64,000 nucleotides of DNA from Amborella trichopoda (lineage: Eukaryota > Streptophyta > Magnoliopsida > Amborellales > Amborellaceae), in NCBI RefSeq assembly GCF_000471905.2, contig NW_006494943.1:1163605-1227604 (forward strand), read 5' to 3'. The notes below the pieces were generated by a model. The model worked only from the letters and a program-made list of their open reading frames with translations, searched no databases and had not been told where the DNA came from. Made by a program: the position numbers and the translations under genes. This document shows, piece after piece, positions 43,875-55,458 of this stretch (positions are counted from its first letter, which is position 1; each line of letters begins with the position of its first letter).

Positions 43875-44365
43875 TATAGGATCCCAAATATGGGTGTGGG
43901 AGGGTATGGTAGGATCATTGGTGAAATTTTATACGTTAGGGGAAGTACCTAAAGCTTGTCCCTTTTTTAAGTTTTTTGACGAGGAAAAAAAAAGAAAAAG
44001 CCAAAAACTAAACGTTTGTACTTGTTGCTTGTCTGCCTAGGATATCATAACTCCGACGCGTGGAAATCGTAGCGCAAGAGGATGAGAACAATGACGCAAC
44101 CACCTTTAACTTTTCTGAACCTCTGACCAATACAGAGCCGACACGAGAATGAATATTAAATTAATATTTTATTCTAGAATGGATTTCTCATCATTTTGTA
44201 ATAAAACAATACTTAAATTTTACGTTATGTGGGACCCTTTCTTGGACAAGGGACCCGGTAATCAATCGGAGTTCCACAAAACTACGAAAGCCAAAACCAT
44301 TTAATTATTCATTGTTTAAAACTTCAGATCTTAAAATGAAAATGTTTTAACTACTATATTAGTAT
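43875..44365. other. Unassigned intergenic DNA
   Basis: I see no gene and no clear element in this stretch. Confidence 0.5.
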
Positions 44366-44370
44366 GTGTA

Positions 44371-45015
44371 AGGAAAAAGTTTATATAAGCTTGCAACCTT
44401 ATATTGTTGAAGTAAGATAAACCTCAAAAATACTACAATAAAGTGTTTCAGCATAGGACAACCCTCTAACTGATCATCTCGATCTTGAGATGAATGGACA
44501 TAAAGTAAAAAAAAAATTAAAATCTAAAAAATAATGCATCTTGTAACAAGTAATCTGGATCGTTTATTTTAAAGATTTTAAAACATTTGTTTGGTTGATC
44601 TACTCGATTCTTTTAAAAGTTTAAATAGAGCCTAGGTTCTAAACAATCAAATTAGATACTACCTTAGAAATTTCACTCGAAGAGGTTGTTTTGATGCCTA
44701 AATATTTTAAAATTGGTCATCTCAACATCAAGATGCATATACATGAGAAAAAAATTGGATTTCAAATTGTAAAAATAGTGCATATTGTAATACATTTTGA
44801 ACCGTCAATTTTCAAGATTTTCAAATTTTCATAGATCTACTCGATCTACACTATTTTTAAAATTTTAAAATTTATAATTAAAGATGAAAATATATTTTAA
44901 ACCTATCACAAATATTTCCAATATCAAAACCCTATTTCTTGACACTATTTGAAGGTGGGATCTAATTTGATTGTTTAGAGCCTCAGCTCTATACAAACTC
45001 CATCCTTTTTTAAAT
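44371..45015. mobile_element. MITE family B, a partial copy followed by a near-complete copy
   Basis: The family has ends like GGAAAAAGTTTATATAAGNTTG and, inverted, GGCGGAGTTTGTATAGAGC, followed by inverted CTAAACAATCAAATTA blocks. The internal signature words are CATCAAGATGCATGGACAT, GATCTACTCGATCTACACTA and AATTATAAAATTTAAAGC. Here 44371-44630 is a partial copy and about 44630-45015 a longer one. Confidence 0.7.
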
Positions 45016-45184
45016 TTCAAATTTTATAACTGATGATAATAAAATGGGATTTTAAAGCCATCATAAAGTTTTTGAGATGGAAACGACATCTTATTTTCTT
45101 ATTTTATAGGTATGCCTTACTTCGCAACCTTATACAAACCTCACCCCCAATCTGTATACATGGACACTCTACCTCCTCAGTCAT

Positions 45185-46915
45185 TATTTAAAGGAGAAAG
45201 TTTATATAAGTGTGATGCTCTAAACAATCAAATTAGGGCACAACTTATAAATTTTACTAAAGGCTGTTTGAGTACCTAAAAATATATTACTGGTAAACAT
45301 ATTACAAGAAATATGAAATTTACTATGTTTGCATACATTTCAACAGTAAAAAAATGAAAATATAAATTATACAAGATTTAATAAATTATACAAGATTTTC
45401 TCAAAATACATAAAATCTATTATGCATAAGATTTATTCAATGTGAAATCTATTATGCACAGAATGACTATGAAATCCATTACGTTTTAACGGGTAATCTA
45501 ACTACCAGTCTCCTACCCAAACAAAATCCTCTATCTCCCACGATTCTCCTTTTCTGTGCCCATCTATTCTCTTGACATTCTCTCTCACATTTTTTACTTT
45601 CTCTCTCAACTCCACTTACACTTATAAGTATTTGCACATACTACTCACATCCATTTCTACACTCTTATGGGCACATCCCTTTCTACGTCCCTCTATTCTC
45701 AATTTAGGTTGTAGCCCTTACAGAAGCCATCAGCTTTTATATAAAAATAAAAATAATAATTGATAATCAATGAAAAATTATACAACACAATCATAATAAA
45801 AAATTTCACATAACATGATCCTCATAAGAGATGAATAAAATGTCATTTGAAATAAGATACATTTTTAGTATCCTCTCATGCTTCAAAAATTCTATTACAA
45901 TTACCCAACTTTCTAGTTTACTAATCAAACTTCTTCCCATTTTTAACTATCATAAAGATTTTGAATTTGATATCATAAATTTATTGTTTATTTAAAAATA
46001 TATGGAGAGGCATTTGAAAGATTTCTAGAATAAATAAATAAAAATAAAGCTTATCACAATAAAATCATGTTATTCCATTCATATTATTCCAGTGATTAAT
46101 CGTCATCTTGAAACCAAAGTCTAATCATGTTAGAAGATATGTGATTTCATGTAAGTGCCAAAGGCATGCAAAATAAATAAGAAATAGTGTCATGACGACT
46201 TTAGAATAAAGTTATTATTAGAAAAAAAAAATGGAATGGTGATGATATTATTATTATAAAATCTTTTTGGAATGATGTGATGATGACTTTAATTCTATAT
46301 TTCAGTAAAATTTTGTGACAAGAAAGAAATAAATGATAGTAAGAAAGAAAGAAATGATAGCTTCTAGGCAAGTGCCGGTAAAATGTTGGTAATACATTTT
46401 CTATATTTTTTCCAGACATAGCCAAACAGTGTATTTTTCAGGTTACATCTAAATACTACCCAAACAGTAACAATCCATTTGCATGTAATGTATTATGCAG
46501 TAATGTATTATGCCAGTAATATATTTCATAGACAATATATTTTCAGGTATCCAAATGACCCCTAAAAGACGTTGGTTTGAATTCCAAATATCCTGAAATT
46601 GATCATTTCGATATCAAGATGCATGGACATTAGAAAAAAAATAGATTTTAGATTTTGGAAATAAAACATCTTGTAATGCACTTTTTTACTATCAATTTCA
46701 AGATTTTCAAATTTTTATATATTTACTTGATTTATACTATATCTTTGAAGCTTTAAATTTTATAGTTAGAGATGAAAATATATTTTAAAGCTATCACAAA
46801 TATTTAATTGAAACCATATCTTTCGACACTATTTGAAAGTGCACTTTACTTTGATTACTTAGGGCCTCGGTTTTAAACAAACTGCCGCCTTATTTAAAAT
46901 GTGATATTTGTATAA
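45185..46915. mobile_element. MITE family B, copy split by a TIR element
   Basis: The left part is 45185-45264 (GGAGAAAGTTTATATAAGTG ... CAATCAAATTAGGGCAC). The right part is about 46562-46915 (GATATCAAGATGCATGGACA ... CACTATTTGAAAGTG ... ACAAACTGCCGCC). Together they match one family B element. The break is filled by the element at about 45265-46561. Confidence 0.7.
45265..46561. mobile_element. PIF/Harbinger-like TIR element nested in MITE B
   Basis: The left end GGCTGTTTGAGTACCTAAAA continues ATATATTACTGG. The inverted right end GGGGTCATTTGGATACCTGA continues AAATATATTG and, slightly further in, ATATATTACTGG. Ends of GGGNNNTTTGG type plus a flanking TAA on both sides fit the PIF/Harbinger (Tourist) group. 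It is about 1.3 kb with no recognisable transposase. Confidence 0.6.
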
Positions 46916-47605
46916 GATGTCTATCTTTTATTATAGAGAAAATGCGCACCTCTAAATTTTGTGAGAAGGTGTAGTCTAGCATCCTAATTATAAATTTAAA
47001 ATTTTTAAGAAATGTAGAATGAGCAAATCTATATACTTCAAAATCTTAAAAATATCTGGTCTACAGATATTTTGTTATAAGATGAACTATTTTAAGACTT
47101 AAAATTATTTTTTCTTTTTACTATATAGTCTAGAGGTCCAAAAATCAATAAGAAAGTTTTCCAAATATATCACTCTTTTCAACTGAATTTTTTGTGTGCA
47201 CCTCACTTGTATAGAATAAATTCCATATAAGTTTTTCCTTATTAAATTTTAAAGACATGAAAATTGCTACGAAGTGTGTACTCTGGTATTCTGATGGCGC
47301 TCGTGTATATCGTTTCATACTCCTATTGATATATCAAGGATGCACGCCAAATAATGTAGAAATCTAATTTTCTTTTCAAGTGGGGGTGCTTCTTTATCCT
47401 CTTTGTTTTTGTTTCCAACGATGTAATTTCTTTTTTACAGCTTCCATTATTAATAAACTTTATTAATACTTGTAAAAAAAATTCTAATGTTTTTTCAATA
47501 TTTTTTGAAGTTATATTATAGAATATTCTCAATGTCCTCTCCTATATTTTCTTTCGAAACTGAAATCGACTCCCTTTATTGTCTATTTACCTTGCTTAAG
47601 TTAAA
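46916..47605. other. AT-rich intergenic DNA with eroded MITE B pieces
   Basis: The words TATAAGTTTTTCCTTATT (about 47229) and CACCTC...TTGTGAGAAGG (about 46950) suggest a badly eroded, inverted family B copy. I see no gene. Confidence 0.35.
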
Positions 47606-48247
47606 GTAATAAGTTTTTATAAGAGGTGGGCCCTAATCAATCAAATTAAGGTACACCTCAAAAATCCGATCAAAGAGGTTGTTTCCATCCTCAAAACTCC
47701 GCAAATCAATCATCTAAGGAAAATTGTTTCATGTGGGTTAGACTGCATTGCTATAATATACGGTCCAATGATATAAATCATCTATTTTAAAGATGTATGC
47801 AAATAGGTGGTCCATCTAAAAACAATTGTAACTAACGATCCAAATGTTTTTCTAATAAAATTATCATTCTTAATTTTTTTAAAATTTTATTTTTTCATAT
47901 TCATTATCTCCATGTTAAATATTATATATCCTCTAAAAATTAGTATCAAAATATATTTAAAAAATATTATTTGTCAAGCCCACATTTCTACAATATGCGG
48001 GCTGGCCGATGGATTTCAAATCTTGAACCGTACATCTTGTAATGCATTATTTAAACTATCCTTTCAAAATTTTTAAGTGTGCATAGATCTGTTCGATCTA
48101 TATTATTTTTTAACTTTTAAATTTTATAATTAAAGATAAAAATAAATTTTTAAGCTATGAAGATTTTTTAATACAGCGTCTTTCGACACTATTTAAAGGT
48201 GTGTCTTACTTTACTTGTTTAAGGCCTAGGCCCTGTGAAAACTACGC
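47606..48247. mobile_element. MITE family B, copy split by MITE family A
   Basis: The left part is 47606-47722 (AGTTTTTATAAGAGG ... AATCAATCAAATTAAGG). The right part is about 48011-48247 (GTTCGATCTATATTATTTTT ... TTTCGACACTATTTAAAGG). The family A element at 47723-48010 lies between them. Confidence 0.7.
47723..48010. mobile_element. MITE family A, copy nested in MITE B
   Basis: It runs from ATTGTTTCATGTGGGTTAGA to CAATATGCGGGCTGGCC. It is the same length and order as the copy in intron 1 of the reductase (17354-17645), with the shared core GGTCCATCTAAAAACAATTG or a close variant. Confidence 0.7.
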
Positions 48248-48500
48248 CCTAAGTAAATAAGGGGTAATAGGCAACCACTTAGAAGTTTCACACCCACCGA
48301 CACCCATGTCCATGTGGACAGGGCAATATATTCCAAGGCCCTCAAAAACCGCAAACCACTCTTCCGCAAAACCAATCACCGTCTTCCCAAAAGCAATTAC
48401 CACCTCTTCAAAACCACTTACCACGTTCCAAAACCATGTGCTCCCCCACCAAAGCACGAGCCTCGAACTTAGAACTCCAGGTTCGGATAACCCAACCACC

Positions 48501-48508
48501 ATAAATAG
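48501..48508 (+). promoter_or_regulatory. Candidate TATA box of the ERD15-like gene
   Basis: ATAAATAG lies 112 bp before the ATG at 48620. It would place the transcription start near 48535 and give a 5' UTR of about 85 nt. This is position-based inference only. Confidence 0.35.
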
Positions 48509-48619
48509 AAGCCCATCTCGTTGGGCCGAAACGCAGTTTGCGACCTTTTCCGGCGTTATTCAGGCAAACGTTTGAGATTATCCGGCGAGTTATTACCCCC
48601 TTAGTGTAGATTTTCGACC

Positions 48620-51600
48620 ATGGACGTCATTTCACGGCCACCATCTTCACTTAACCCTAATGCTCCTCTCTTTGTTCCTTGGGCTTTTAGGTTAGTTGAG
48701 GATTTCTCCGATGAGTGGTGGGCCTTAGTGCAATCTTCGCCTTGGTTTAGAGATTATTGGCTTAGAGAGAGACAAGATGATTTTATAGCAGAAGATGATT
48801 TTATGGCACAAGATAATTTCAGTGCGTGTGAGGAAGAGCTTGATCTTTTGCCTGAAATTGACTCTGTGTTTGATGGCCACAAAGGTGAGTTATTTCGCGA
48901 TTTTTTTTTTCTTTCGATGATTTTTCTTTTTGGATTAGGGTGTATATGCATTTCATAGTTTCTTCGAATTTCATTATTTTTATTCTCGAATGATTTCATG
49001 TGTGGATGTTTAAAACCTTAGCTATTGATTTCATCAGATGCATGTGTTTGGATGCATTTAGAGATAGCGGAAAATTATAGACTACGACTGTTCAGGTTTA
49101 GATAAAGAAGAGGTAAATGGTTATGGCATGGTGCTGGGCCGGCCCGGCCTTAAAAAGTAGTGCTTGGGCGGCAAAATGTGGCCTGAGAGCCATACAATGA
49201 TGGCCCGAGGGTTAGGCTGCAAAATGTGGCCCAACGGCCATGCAATGATGGCCCGTGGGTTGGGCTTGGCTTTTCCTTGGCCAAGCCTAGCGTGGCCCGA
49301 GCTTTGCTTGGCTGGCTTGGCTTGGGCCTAGGGTAACATAGATGGCTCGAGAGTGGCTTGGCCTGGGCCTGGGCCAAGGCTAGCGTGGCCCGGCCCTATT
49401 TTTTGTTACTTCATTGTATATTTCATTATATCTGGCCCGCCCCTAGCCTTAGCTGGCCCTATCGGTCCCTGCTGAGGGCCTGTGTTGCGGTTATGTCCAG
49501 TGTAGGAAACCACGACTTGGGCAAGGTTCCTGGTCTCGGGCCGGGCTGAGTAATCCTGATTGGGTCTGGCATGTTCTGGCCAGGCTAAAGTCCATTAAAA
49601 AAATGATAAAAAATAAAAAATCCCAAAAAATATGTTTGTAAAATTAAACGAAACACATCTATATGGGGTTAAAAAGGTAGTGCAAAAGTAGATTTTAAGA
49701 AAATCAATTTGTGACTATTATATTTTAGAAACAATCCGAAAAAGAAAAATATTGAGTATTCACTGTCGAAATGCTTTCCAATCTTTGCCAAAATGATAGA
49801 AAACATAAATAAGATATAGAAAAGATACTACAAATAAATTTCTTATTTCTTTAAAATTTTAATAATTTTTTTTGATATTTTTCTTTTGAGATCCCGACCT
49901 TGACCACCAAAACTGGGATTAACTGGAGCGCGTCCGAGTAAACTGGGCGGGTCCGGGTCGGGTCGATCGCGGTTTGGAAACCCTGATGTCGATAGTTTCC
50001 ATGTAAGAAAATCACAATGAGATTGCAGGACATCGTGAGCTTATAGTCTCCGTGGAAATATATATTCTAAAACTGAGAGTAAATAAAAAATATAATCCAT
50101 CGGATCATAGCATTCCATTAACATCATGAATAGTGATCGAGAGTGGGACTCCCTGCCGTCCTTTTTTTGGATGAACCCTAAGATGTGGACCGTAGCCTGT
50201 CGTGTACAGTATACTATCCCTTCATTGGTTTTGTGAGCCAAAGATATTTTTGAGCCTGTTTGTAAAGACAAGACATTATTGGGGTATGCACTCTGCATTG
50301 TTGGCTCTATTCGGTGCAAAGTTGGGTCATTTGGACCACCAACTTATATGACTTTTTAGAAAGAAACATAAAGTTTGGGTACAATTATGAGAGATAAACA
50401 ATTTAGCACTTTCATTTAATTTGAGGGTGTGGTTTCTATAAGGTAGCGACCTTAAACAATCCAATTAAGGCGCACGTCCAAATTTTATCATAACATGTAA
50501 TTTTATTGTAAAAAAAATCTTAAGATTTTCTTAAAATCTATTTTCATATCTAATTAGAAAATTTTAAACTCAAAAAATGATTAAAATCAAGTAGATCTAT
50601 AAACATATGAAAATCATGAAAATGAATGTTTTTTTTTTTTTCATATTCATACATCTTGATGTGCTGATGATCAATTACAGGGTTTTTTTTATTAAAACAA
50701 CATTTCCAATAGATTTTTGAGGAGTTGCATCTTAATTCTACATTTAAGATTGCAACCTTGTGTAAACTTTTTCCTTAATTTAACGAGGAATGATCTTACA
50801 GGAACCACCCACACCCACACCCATGTGTTAATTCTACATTTTATGTTGCAACTTTGTATAAATTTTTATTTTATTTTAATGAGAAATAATCCTAATAGGG
50901 CCTCACCCATGTGTTAATTCTACATTTTATGTTGCGACCTTGTATAAATTATTTTTTTATTTTAATGAGAAATAATCTTAATAGGGCCTTCACGTGTTTA
51001 GGACTCTACAGGATCACTGTTGAATTTGGTACAAAACAATAAAAAAGTCAAAAGTTTTAAACCCGTATGATAACTTTTTTAGATAATTTTTATAGAGAAC
51101 AGGTTTCTTTGGGGTTTTACCCGGCGTGGGGAGGGAGATCATTCCTCTAATTAATTTCAACCTAACCTTTTGGACCTTGGACAGGGACATATATCTATAA
51201 CCTACCACACAAATATCTATAACCACCCTTTTGGACAACTTTGTTGATGATAAGATCAATGTGTCACAAGTGGGTGCGGCGCCGATAGAGACAGGAGCAT
51301 GTGACCAATTAATTTTTATTCATTAGAAAGGGCTTTAGCTTTTTGGATAAGGATAGGATTCCACTCTCATTTTTGATATTTCCTGTTTCATTCATCGAAT
51401 GTATGAGCCCTACTACTACTTTTCCTTCCCAAAATGTGAGAAACGAGCATCTACTACTATTTTTCTTTTGGTTTCTCAAATTTTATATCTATAAGAGATA
51501 GAGAGAGAAGTATATAAAGAAATCATTTACTTTTAGAATAGGATGGGGTTTCTATGAGTCGACCAACTAAAATTCATTTTACATTTTTTTTTGGCACTTT

Positions 51601-52223
51601 TAGAATAGGATGGGGTTTCTATGAGTCGGCCAACTAAAATTCATTTTACATGTTTTATGGCCAAGATGATCATAAATATGAAAAGAAAAATAAATTTTTA
51701 AAATTAAAAATATAATTTTTTAGTATTTTCTATGCAATGTCCATATCTTATTTATGAACAATACACTTGAGATAACGGCCATCTTTAGAGATGGACGTTT
51801 CCTTTAGTATATGGAGGTCTACTAAAGGAGGTCACAATGAATAATCTTCTATTCCTTCCAAAAGTGTAAGCTTGGTCCCTTCGTCCTTTAAGGAAGGAAG
51901 GAAATAATTTTTTTCAGTTTCTCATTTTAAATTCTTAAATATTTTTTAATAACATTAAAAAAAGTAATCCGGAATGATTAGAAGGTAATAAATTTCATAG
52001 TAATAAATTTGTTAATTTATTATATTGCTTGTTGTTTGTTTATGTAGGAGTTGAAGAAGGGAAGGGGATGAAAAATGAAGGGATGAAGGAGCTGGCAACA
52101 ATGGCTTCATTGAAGTATGAAAGATCCCAAAATACGGGTGAATCCAAACGAAAGATTACCGAAAAAGCGCCGAAAATAGTGAACATGAAACTGAGCCCTC
52201 GACCCATTCAACAGCCCAGATAA
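48620..52223 (+). CDS. ERD15: ERD15-like PAM2-motif protein, two exons
   Basis: Exon 1 is 48620-48884 and exon 2 is 52048-52223; the intron is GTGAGT...TGTAG. The 441 nt encode 146 residues. The N terminus carries a PAM2 motif (residues 10-24, [15 protein letters not shown]), which in this family binds the MLLE domain of poly(A)-binding protein. Residues 26-50 ([12 protein letters not shown]...WFRDYWLRE) match the PAE1 block that follows PAM2 in ERD15/CID1. An acidic region (51-85) follows, then a basic exon 2 part, ending PRPIQQPR, the conserved QPR tail. Family members are small, hydrophilic, dehydration- and ABA-related regulators of PABP. The frame is intact, and the length is near the 150-165 usual for the family. 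The 3163-bp intron is swollen by repeats. The spliced exon 2 extends the frame across a phase-1 junction (G|GA). Confidence 0.93.
49120..49990. repeat. GC-rich repeat and repeat family D in the ERD15-like intron
   Basis: The stretch 49130-49560 is built from GGCCCG, GGGCTTGGC and AAAATGTGGCC words, with two direct copies of CATGCAATGATGGCCCG or a close variant. From 49570 on it turns AT-rich and matches family D (AGATTTTAAGAAAATCAATT; CGAAATGCTTTCCAATCTT). It ends with GC-rich CGGGTCCGGGTCGGGTC. The overall pattern suggests a DNA element with GC-rich ends and an AT-rich core, but no target duplication was found. Confidence 0.5.
49991..50420. other. Intron DNA without recognisable element
   Basis: This is part of the ERD15-like intron. 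I see no repeat family or splice-relevant feature here. Confidence 0.5.
50424..50778. mobile_element. MITE family B, inverted copy in the ERD15-like intron
   Basis: It runs from TGTGGTTTCTATAAGGTAGC through AAACAATCCAATTAAGGCG to GCAACCTTGTGTAAACTTTT. The internal CATACATCTTGATGTGCTG and AAGTAGATCTATAAACATATG are inverted forms of family signature words. Confidence 0.65.
50733..50996. repeat. Three tandem units of 84-97 bp derived from the end of MITE B
   Basis: Units start at about 50730, 50827 and 50913 with TTAATTCTACATTTTATGTT or a close variant. They continue through TTGTATAAAT to AATAGGGCC. The first unit overlaps the end of the inverted MITE B copy, so the array grew from that terminus. 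Confidence 0.8.
51529..51652. repeat. Tandem duplication, 67-bp unit, in the ERD15-like intron
   Basis: Units at 51529-51595 and 51596-51652 share ACTTTTAGAATAGGATGGGG and CCAACTAAAATTCATTTTAC almost perfectly, which suggests a recent duplication. Confidence 0.9.
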
Positions 52224-52600
52224 ATGAAGCAAAGAGAAGCTTCAACATTGTAGGAATGCAGAAGAGAAACCTTGTGTCTTGCTTTCCCTTTTTTAATCCT
52301 CTGCTGTTGATGTATGGATTAGGATTAGGATTAGGACTGTACTGTACATTTGTAAGCAACTGTGGATATATGAAACTGATGTTCATGTCGAAAGCCTGCT
52401 AGTGCTCAATGTGTTTTCTCTCAATTGTGCACATTAACAGGCTCCCTCGCCACTGACACCTCATGGTGGACTTCCACGAAAGTGCTTGTTCTTCTAAGGA
52501 AAATGATCTTATTCTTATAGATGCGCAGTCATTCTTTACCAAGTTATATGATAAGTAACTGGCTCAAAAGAAAAAAAAAATACATATAATAAGTATGGGC
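52224..52600 (+). other. Probable 3' UTR and downstream region of the ERD15-like gene
   Basis: Non-repetitive sequence follows the TAA. A TTAGGA triplet repeat (52318-52336) precedes TGTACTGTACATTTGTAA near 52340, a U/G-rich type of context seen before plant poly(A) sites. No canonical AATAAA was found. Confidence 0.4.
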
Positions 52601-52609
52601 GTAAATAAA

Positions 52610-53215
52610 AAGGGTGCGGTTTGTATAGAGCTGACGCTCTAAACAATCAAAGTAAAGTTGCCTTGTCGAGAAATGTGGCTGGAATCTTTGTAATAGCCTT
52701 AAAATATATTTTTTATTTTTAATTATAAAATTTAAAGCTTCAAGAATTGCGTAGGGAAATGTACTTGGAATCTTTGTGATAGTTTTAAAATATGTTTTCT
52801 ATTTTTAATTATAAAATTTAAAGTTTAAAATATATATTTTTATTTTTAATTATAAAATTTAAAGCTTTAAAAAAATGTAGTTAGAATCTTTGTGATAGTT
52901 TTAAAATATGTTTTTTATTTTTAATTATAAAATTTAAAGTTTAAAATATATATTTTTATTTTTAATTATAAAATTTAAAGCTTTAAAAATTGTGTACGTC
53001 ATGCACATTTATGAAAACATGATAATCTTGAAAATTGATGGTTCAAAAATGTTTTACAAGATGCATTACTTCAAAAATTGGAAATCTATTTTTCTCATAT
53101 CCATTCATCTTGATGTTGAGATGATCAATTTGAAAATATTTGATCATCAAAACTAAATTTGATTGTTTAGACTTTAGAGCCTTGATTCTATATAATTTGG
53201 CTCTATATAATCTTT
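52610..53215. mobile_element. MITE family B, copy with internal tandem expansion
   Basis: It starts GGTGCGGTTTGTATAGAGCT and ends near TCTATATAATCTTTTCC. Between 52690 and 53000 the internal block TTTTTAATTATAAAATTTAA occurs six times within two nested unit sizes (about 55 and about 125 bp), showing local tandem amplification. Confidence 0.75.
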
Positions 53216-53224
53216 TCCTAATAA

Positions 53225-54605
53225 TTAGTCAGACATCGGCCGGTTGTCTTGGTTAAATCAGAATTAGCCACTAGTCGGTTTTAATTTTGTCGGTTTTGGT
53301 GAACCGACGGGTTATTTTTAAAAAATAATGAAAAAAATTACATAAAATTCTAAATATAAAGGGGTTTTATTTGTAATGTATTTTTAATTTTTTTTTATAA
53401 TTTTAGCAAAAGTTAAGATTGGAAATTGTTTTGTCTATTAATATTTATTTTACATTTTTCTCTCTTTTTAAATTTTTTTTCAAAATACCCTTGGAGATAA
53501 ATTGATTCTTTAAAATCTATTTTTTCGTTAATTTGCAATTTGATGTGTTTTGTTTAATCATTCTTTAAAAAAAAAATTACATATATATCCATTATAGTTT
53601 TCGTTATTACGGTTTTACCAAATAGTTTCCGTTATTACCATTGTATCTGTTTTTTTATGTTAAAACAGAAATTTTTTAAAAATGACGACTTTATCCTTTT
53701 TTGGTTGTTCAGTTGTTGAACAATCGAATTCAAAATATTTTCGGTTATTCATCAATCCAAGGGTCAATTTTTTGTTTTTGAATAACCGAAAATTTAAAAT
53801 TTTTGGTTAATTTTTTTTCACTCTTGTGAGTTTGTGTATCCTCTCTCTACCTCTCTCTCTAGAATGCATGGATAAAAATGATTTTTTAAAAAAGTCTCTC
53901 TCCCCTTCACCCTGCTTCATTTTTTTGGAGTAAGTTCATAATGTGTGAGATTTCTCCTAAATTTAGGTGCTCAGAATAGTTGTTCCCCGTGATTTCATTG
54001 GATAACCATGGTTTCAAAGAGGTAGAGAGAGAATACGCCACAAAATTTCTCCTAATCTTTTAATCTCTTAATCCTTAAGATTTTTCATAAATTTAGACGC
54101 GCAAACTAGTTGTTCCCCTTTGATTTTATCGGATAACTACGAGAGGTAGAAAAAATATCCAACAAGAAAGAGAAACCATTTTTCGGATTTTGAAGAACGA
54201 AAAATTTAAAATTTTGGGTTCTTCAACAACCAAAAATTTTAAATTTTCTATTATTCAAGAATCGAAATTGGTGTATTTTCGGTTGTTGAACACCCGAAAA
54301 TACTTTGAATTCGGTTGTTTAATAAATGAAAAAGGGTAAAATCGTTTTTTTTTTAAATTTCCGTTTTGACATGAAAAAAAGATACGGTAGTAATAACGAA
54401 AACTATTTGGTAGAGCCGGAAGCTATAATGGATATGAATGTAATTTTTCTTTATTTAAATATACTTTTCATATTTTATTAGATTTTTTTTTTGTATTTTC
54501 CTATTTTTTAACACTTTTCTGACCGCCCAAGACTTGCCCGGTTAGAGGTTGAATGAAGTGACCTGGTTACGTGAGTTGAACCGCATCCGGCCCCATGTCT
54601 AGTTA
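53225..54605. mobile_element. GC-ended repeat element interrupted by a long-TIR element
   Basis: The left end CAGACATCGGCCGG and the inverted right end TAGACATGGGGCCGG are similar. GC-rich subterminal text (TCGGTTTTGGTGAACCGACG; CCGGTTAGAGGTTGAATG) frames AT-rich DNA, as in the hAT family here, though the terminal sequence differs. It is interrupted from about 53567 to 54450. The family is uncertain. Confidence 0.45.
53567..54450. mobile_element. Foldback element with inverted repeats of about 190 bp
   Basis: The left arm begins AATTACATATATATCCATTA and the inverted right arm AATTACATTCATATCCATTA. The arms continue to match for about 190 bp, through ACCAAATAGTTTCCGTTATT or a close variant and GAATTCAAAATATTTTCGG or a close variant. 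Around 500 bp lie between the arms. There is no coding capacity. Long inverted repeats of this kind fit a MULE-type or foldback element, and transcripts could form long hairpins. Confidence 0.8.
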
Positions 54606-54639
54606 ATCATTCAGATTGGATTTTTTCTTGATCTATACC

Positions 54640-54780
54640 CGATTTTCCCTCTTCACAACAAATGTTTTTAAAAAAATGATGAAACTGCCTTTTGGTTTCT
54701 CAATAACCAAAATATTTTAAAATTATCGGCTTTGAAAAGCCGAAAATAAAACGAATTTAGTATTTAAAAAACTGAAATTA
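54640..54780. repeat. Direct repeat flanking the MULE region, left copy
   Basis: It contains TATACCCGATTTTCCCT, then AAATGATGAAACTGCC and TTTCTCAATAACC. The partner is at about 56346-56490, in the same orientation. Confidence 0.5.
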
Positions 54781-54960
54781 GGTCTCGTTCCTCTCACCCG
54801 AAAATCCCTTTTCTCAACGTCTCTCTCCTCCGCTGTCTCCTTCTCCCTTTCCTCCGCCTGTCACCGGTCTGAAAGCCTCGTTCTCTGCGAAGGAATCGCT
54901 CTCCTCTCTGTAGAAACCTTGTTTCAGATCTGGACCGAAGGTTGAGGGTTGGTTTTTTGA
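54781..54960 (+). other. CT-rich leader-like sequence
   Basis: A pyrimidine-rich, higher-GC stretch (CTCTCTCCTCCGCTGTCTCC) looks like a plant 5' UTR. No convincing coding exon follows. It may be a captured gene leader or the leader of a lost gene. Confidence 0.3.
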
Positions 54961-55458
54961 GTTTTATTTTATGGAAATGTCGATTTTAGAATCCCGAAAT
55001 GTGTAAGATGTCGCGTTCGGACTTCTAAGTTGAGTAATAAATTGTTATTATGGCACAATATTTTCTAATTTGTTTGATGGATAATAGTTGAAGGAATCAA
55101 ATACAATTATTTTAATGGATGGATTTTTTTGTATTATTATGGAATGATCTAAGATGATTAATCGATAAAGCCATTTTTTTCTCTGTTTTTTTGTATCTTA
55201 TTCCTATCTTTCTAAGCGCAATCAACGCAATTTAAGGTAGAAATTTTGAACTTTTTTTCTTTGTTGCTTATGCCCTCGATGATTAGTGTTGCTTATTGTC
55301 TAATCTTTATGTAAATTATAAATGCATATTTTTTAAAAAATATTGATATGAGATAAGGGTGATATGAGACAAGGATGATATTTGGGTTGAGGTTTTCGAT
55401 TTTTATTTTTATTTTCTTCAGGGGAAGTCATTGTATCGTTGATCGTGTAACTCATCTA

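Noticed and set aside
48306-48575. An 89-codon upstream frame before the ERD15-like ATG, a possible uORF
   Set aside because: It begins well upstream of the likely transcription start and shows no conserved peptide. A regulatory uORF cannot be supported.
52318-52336. TTAGGA repeats resembling telomeric sequence
   Set aside because: There are only three units, TTAGGA is not the plant telomere unit TTTAGGG, and it lies in a 3' UTR.
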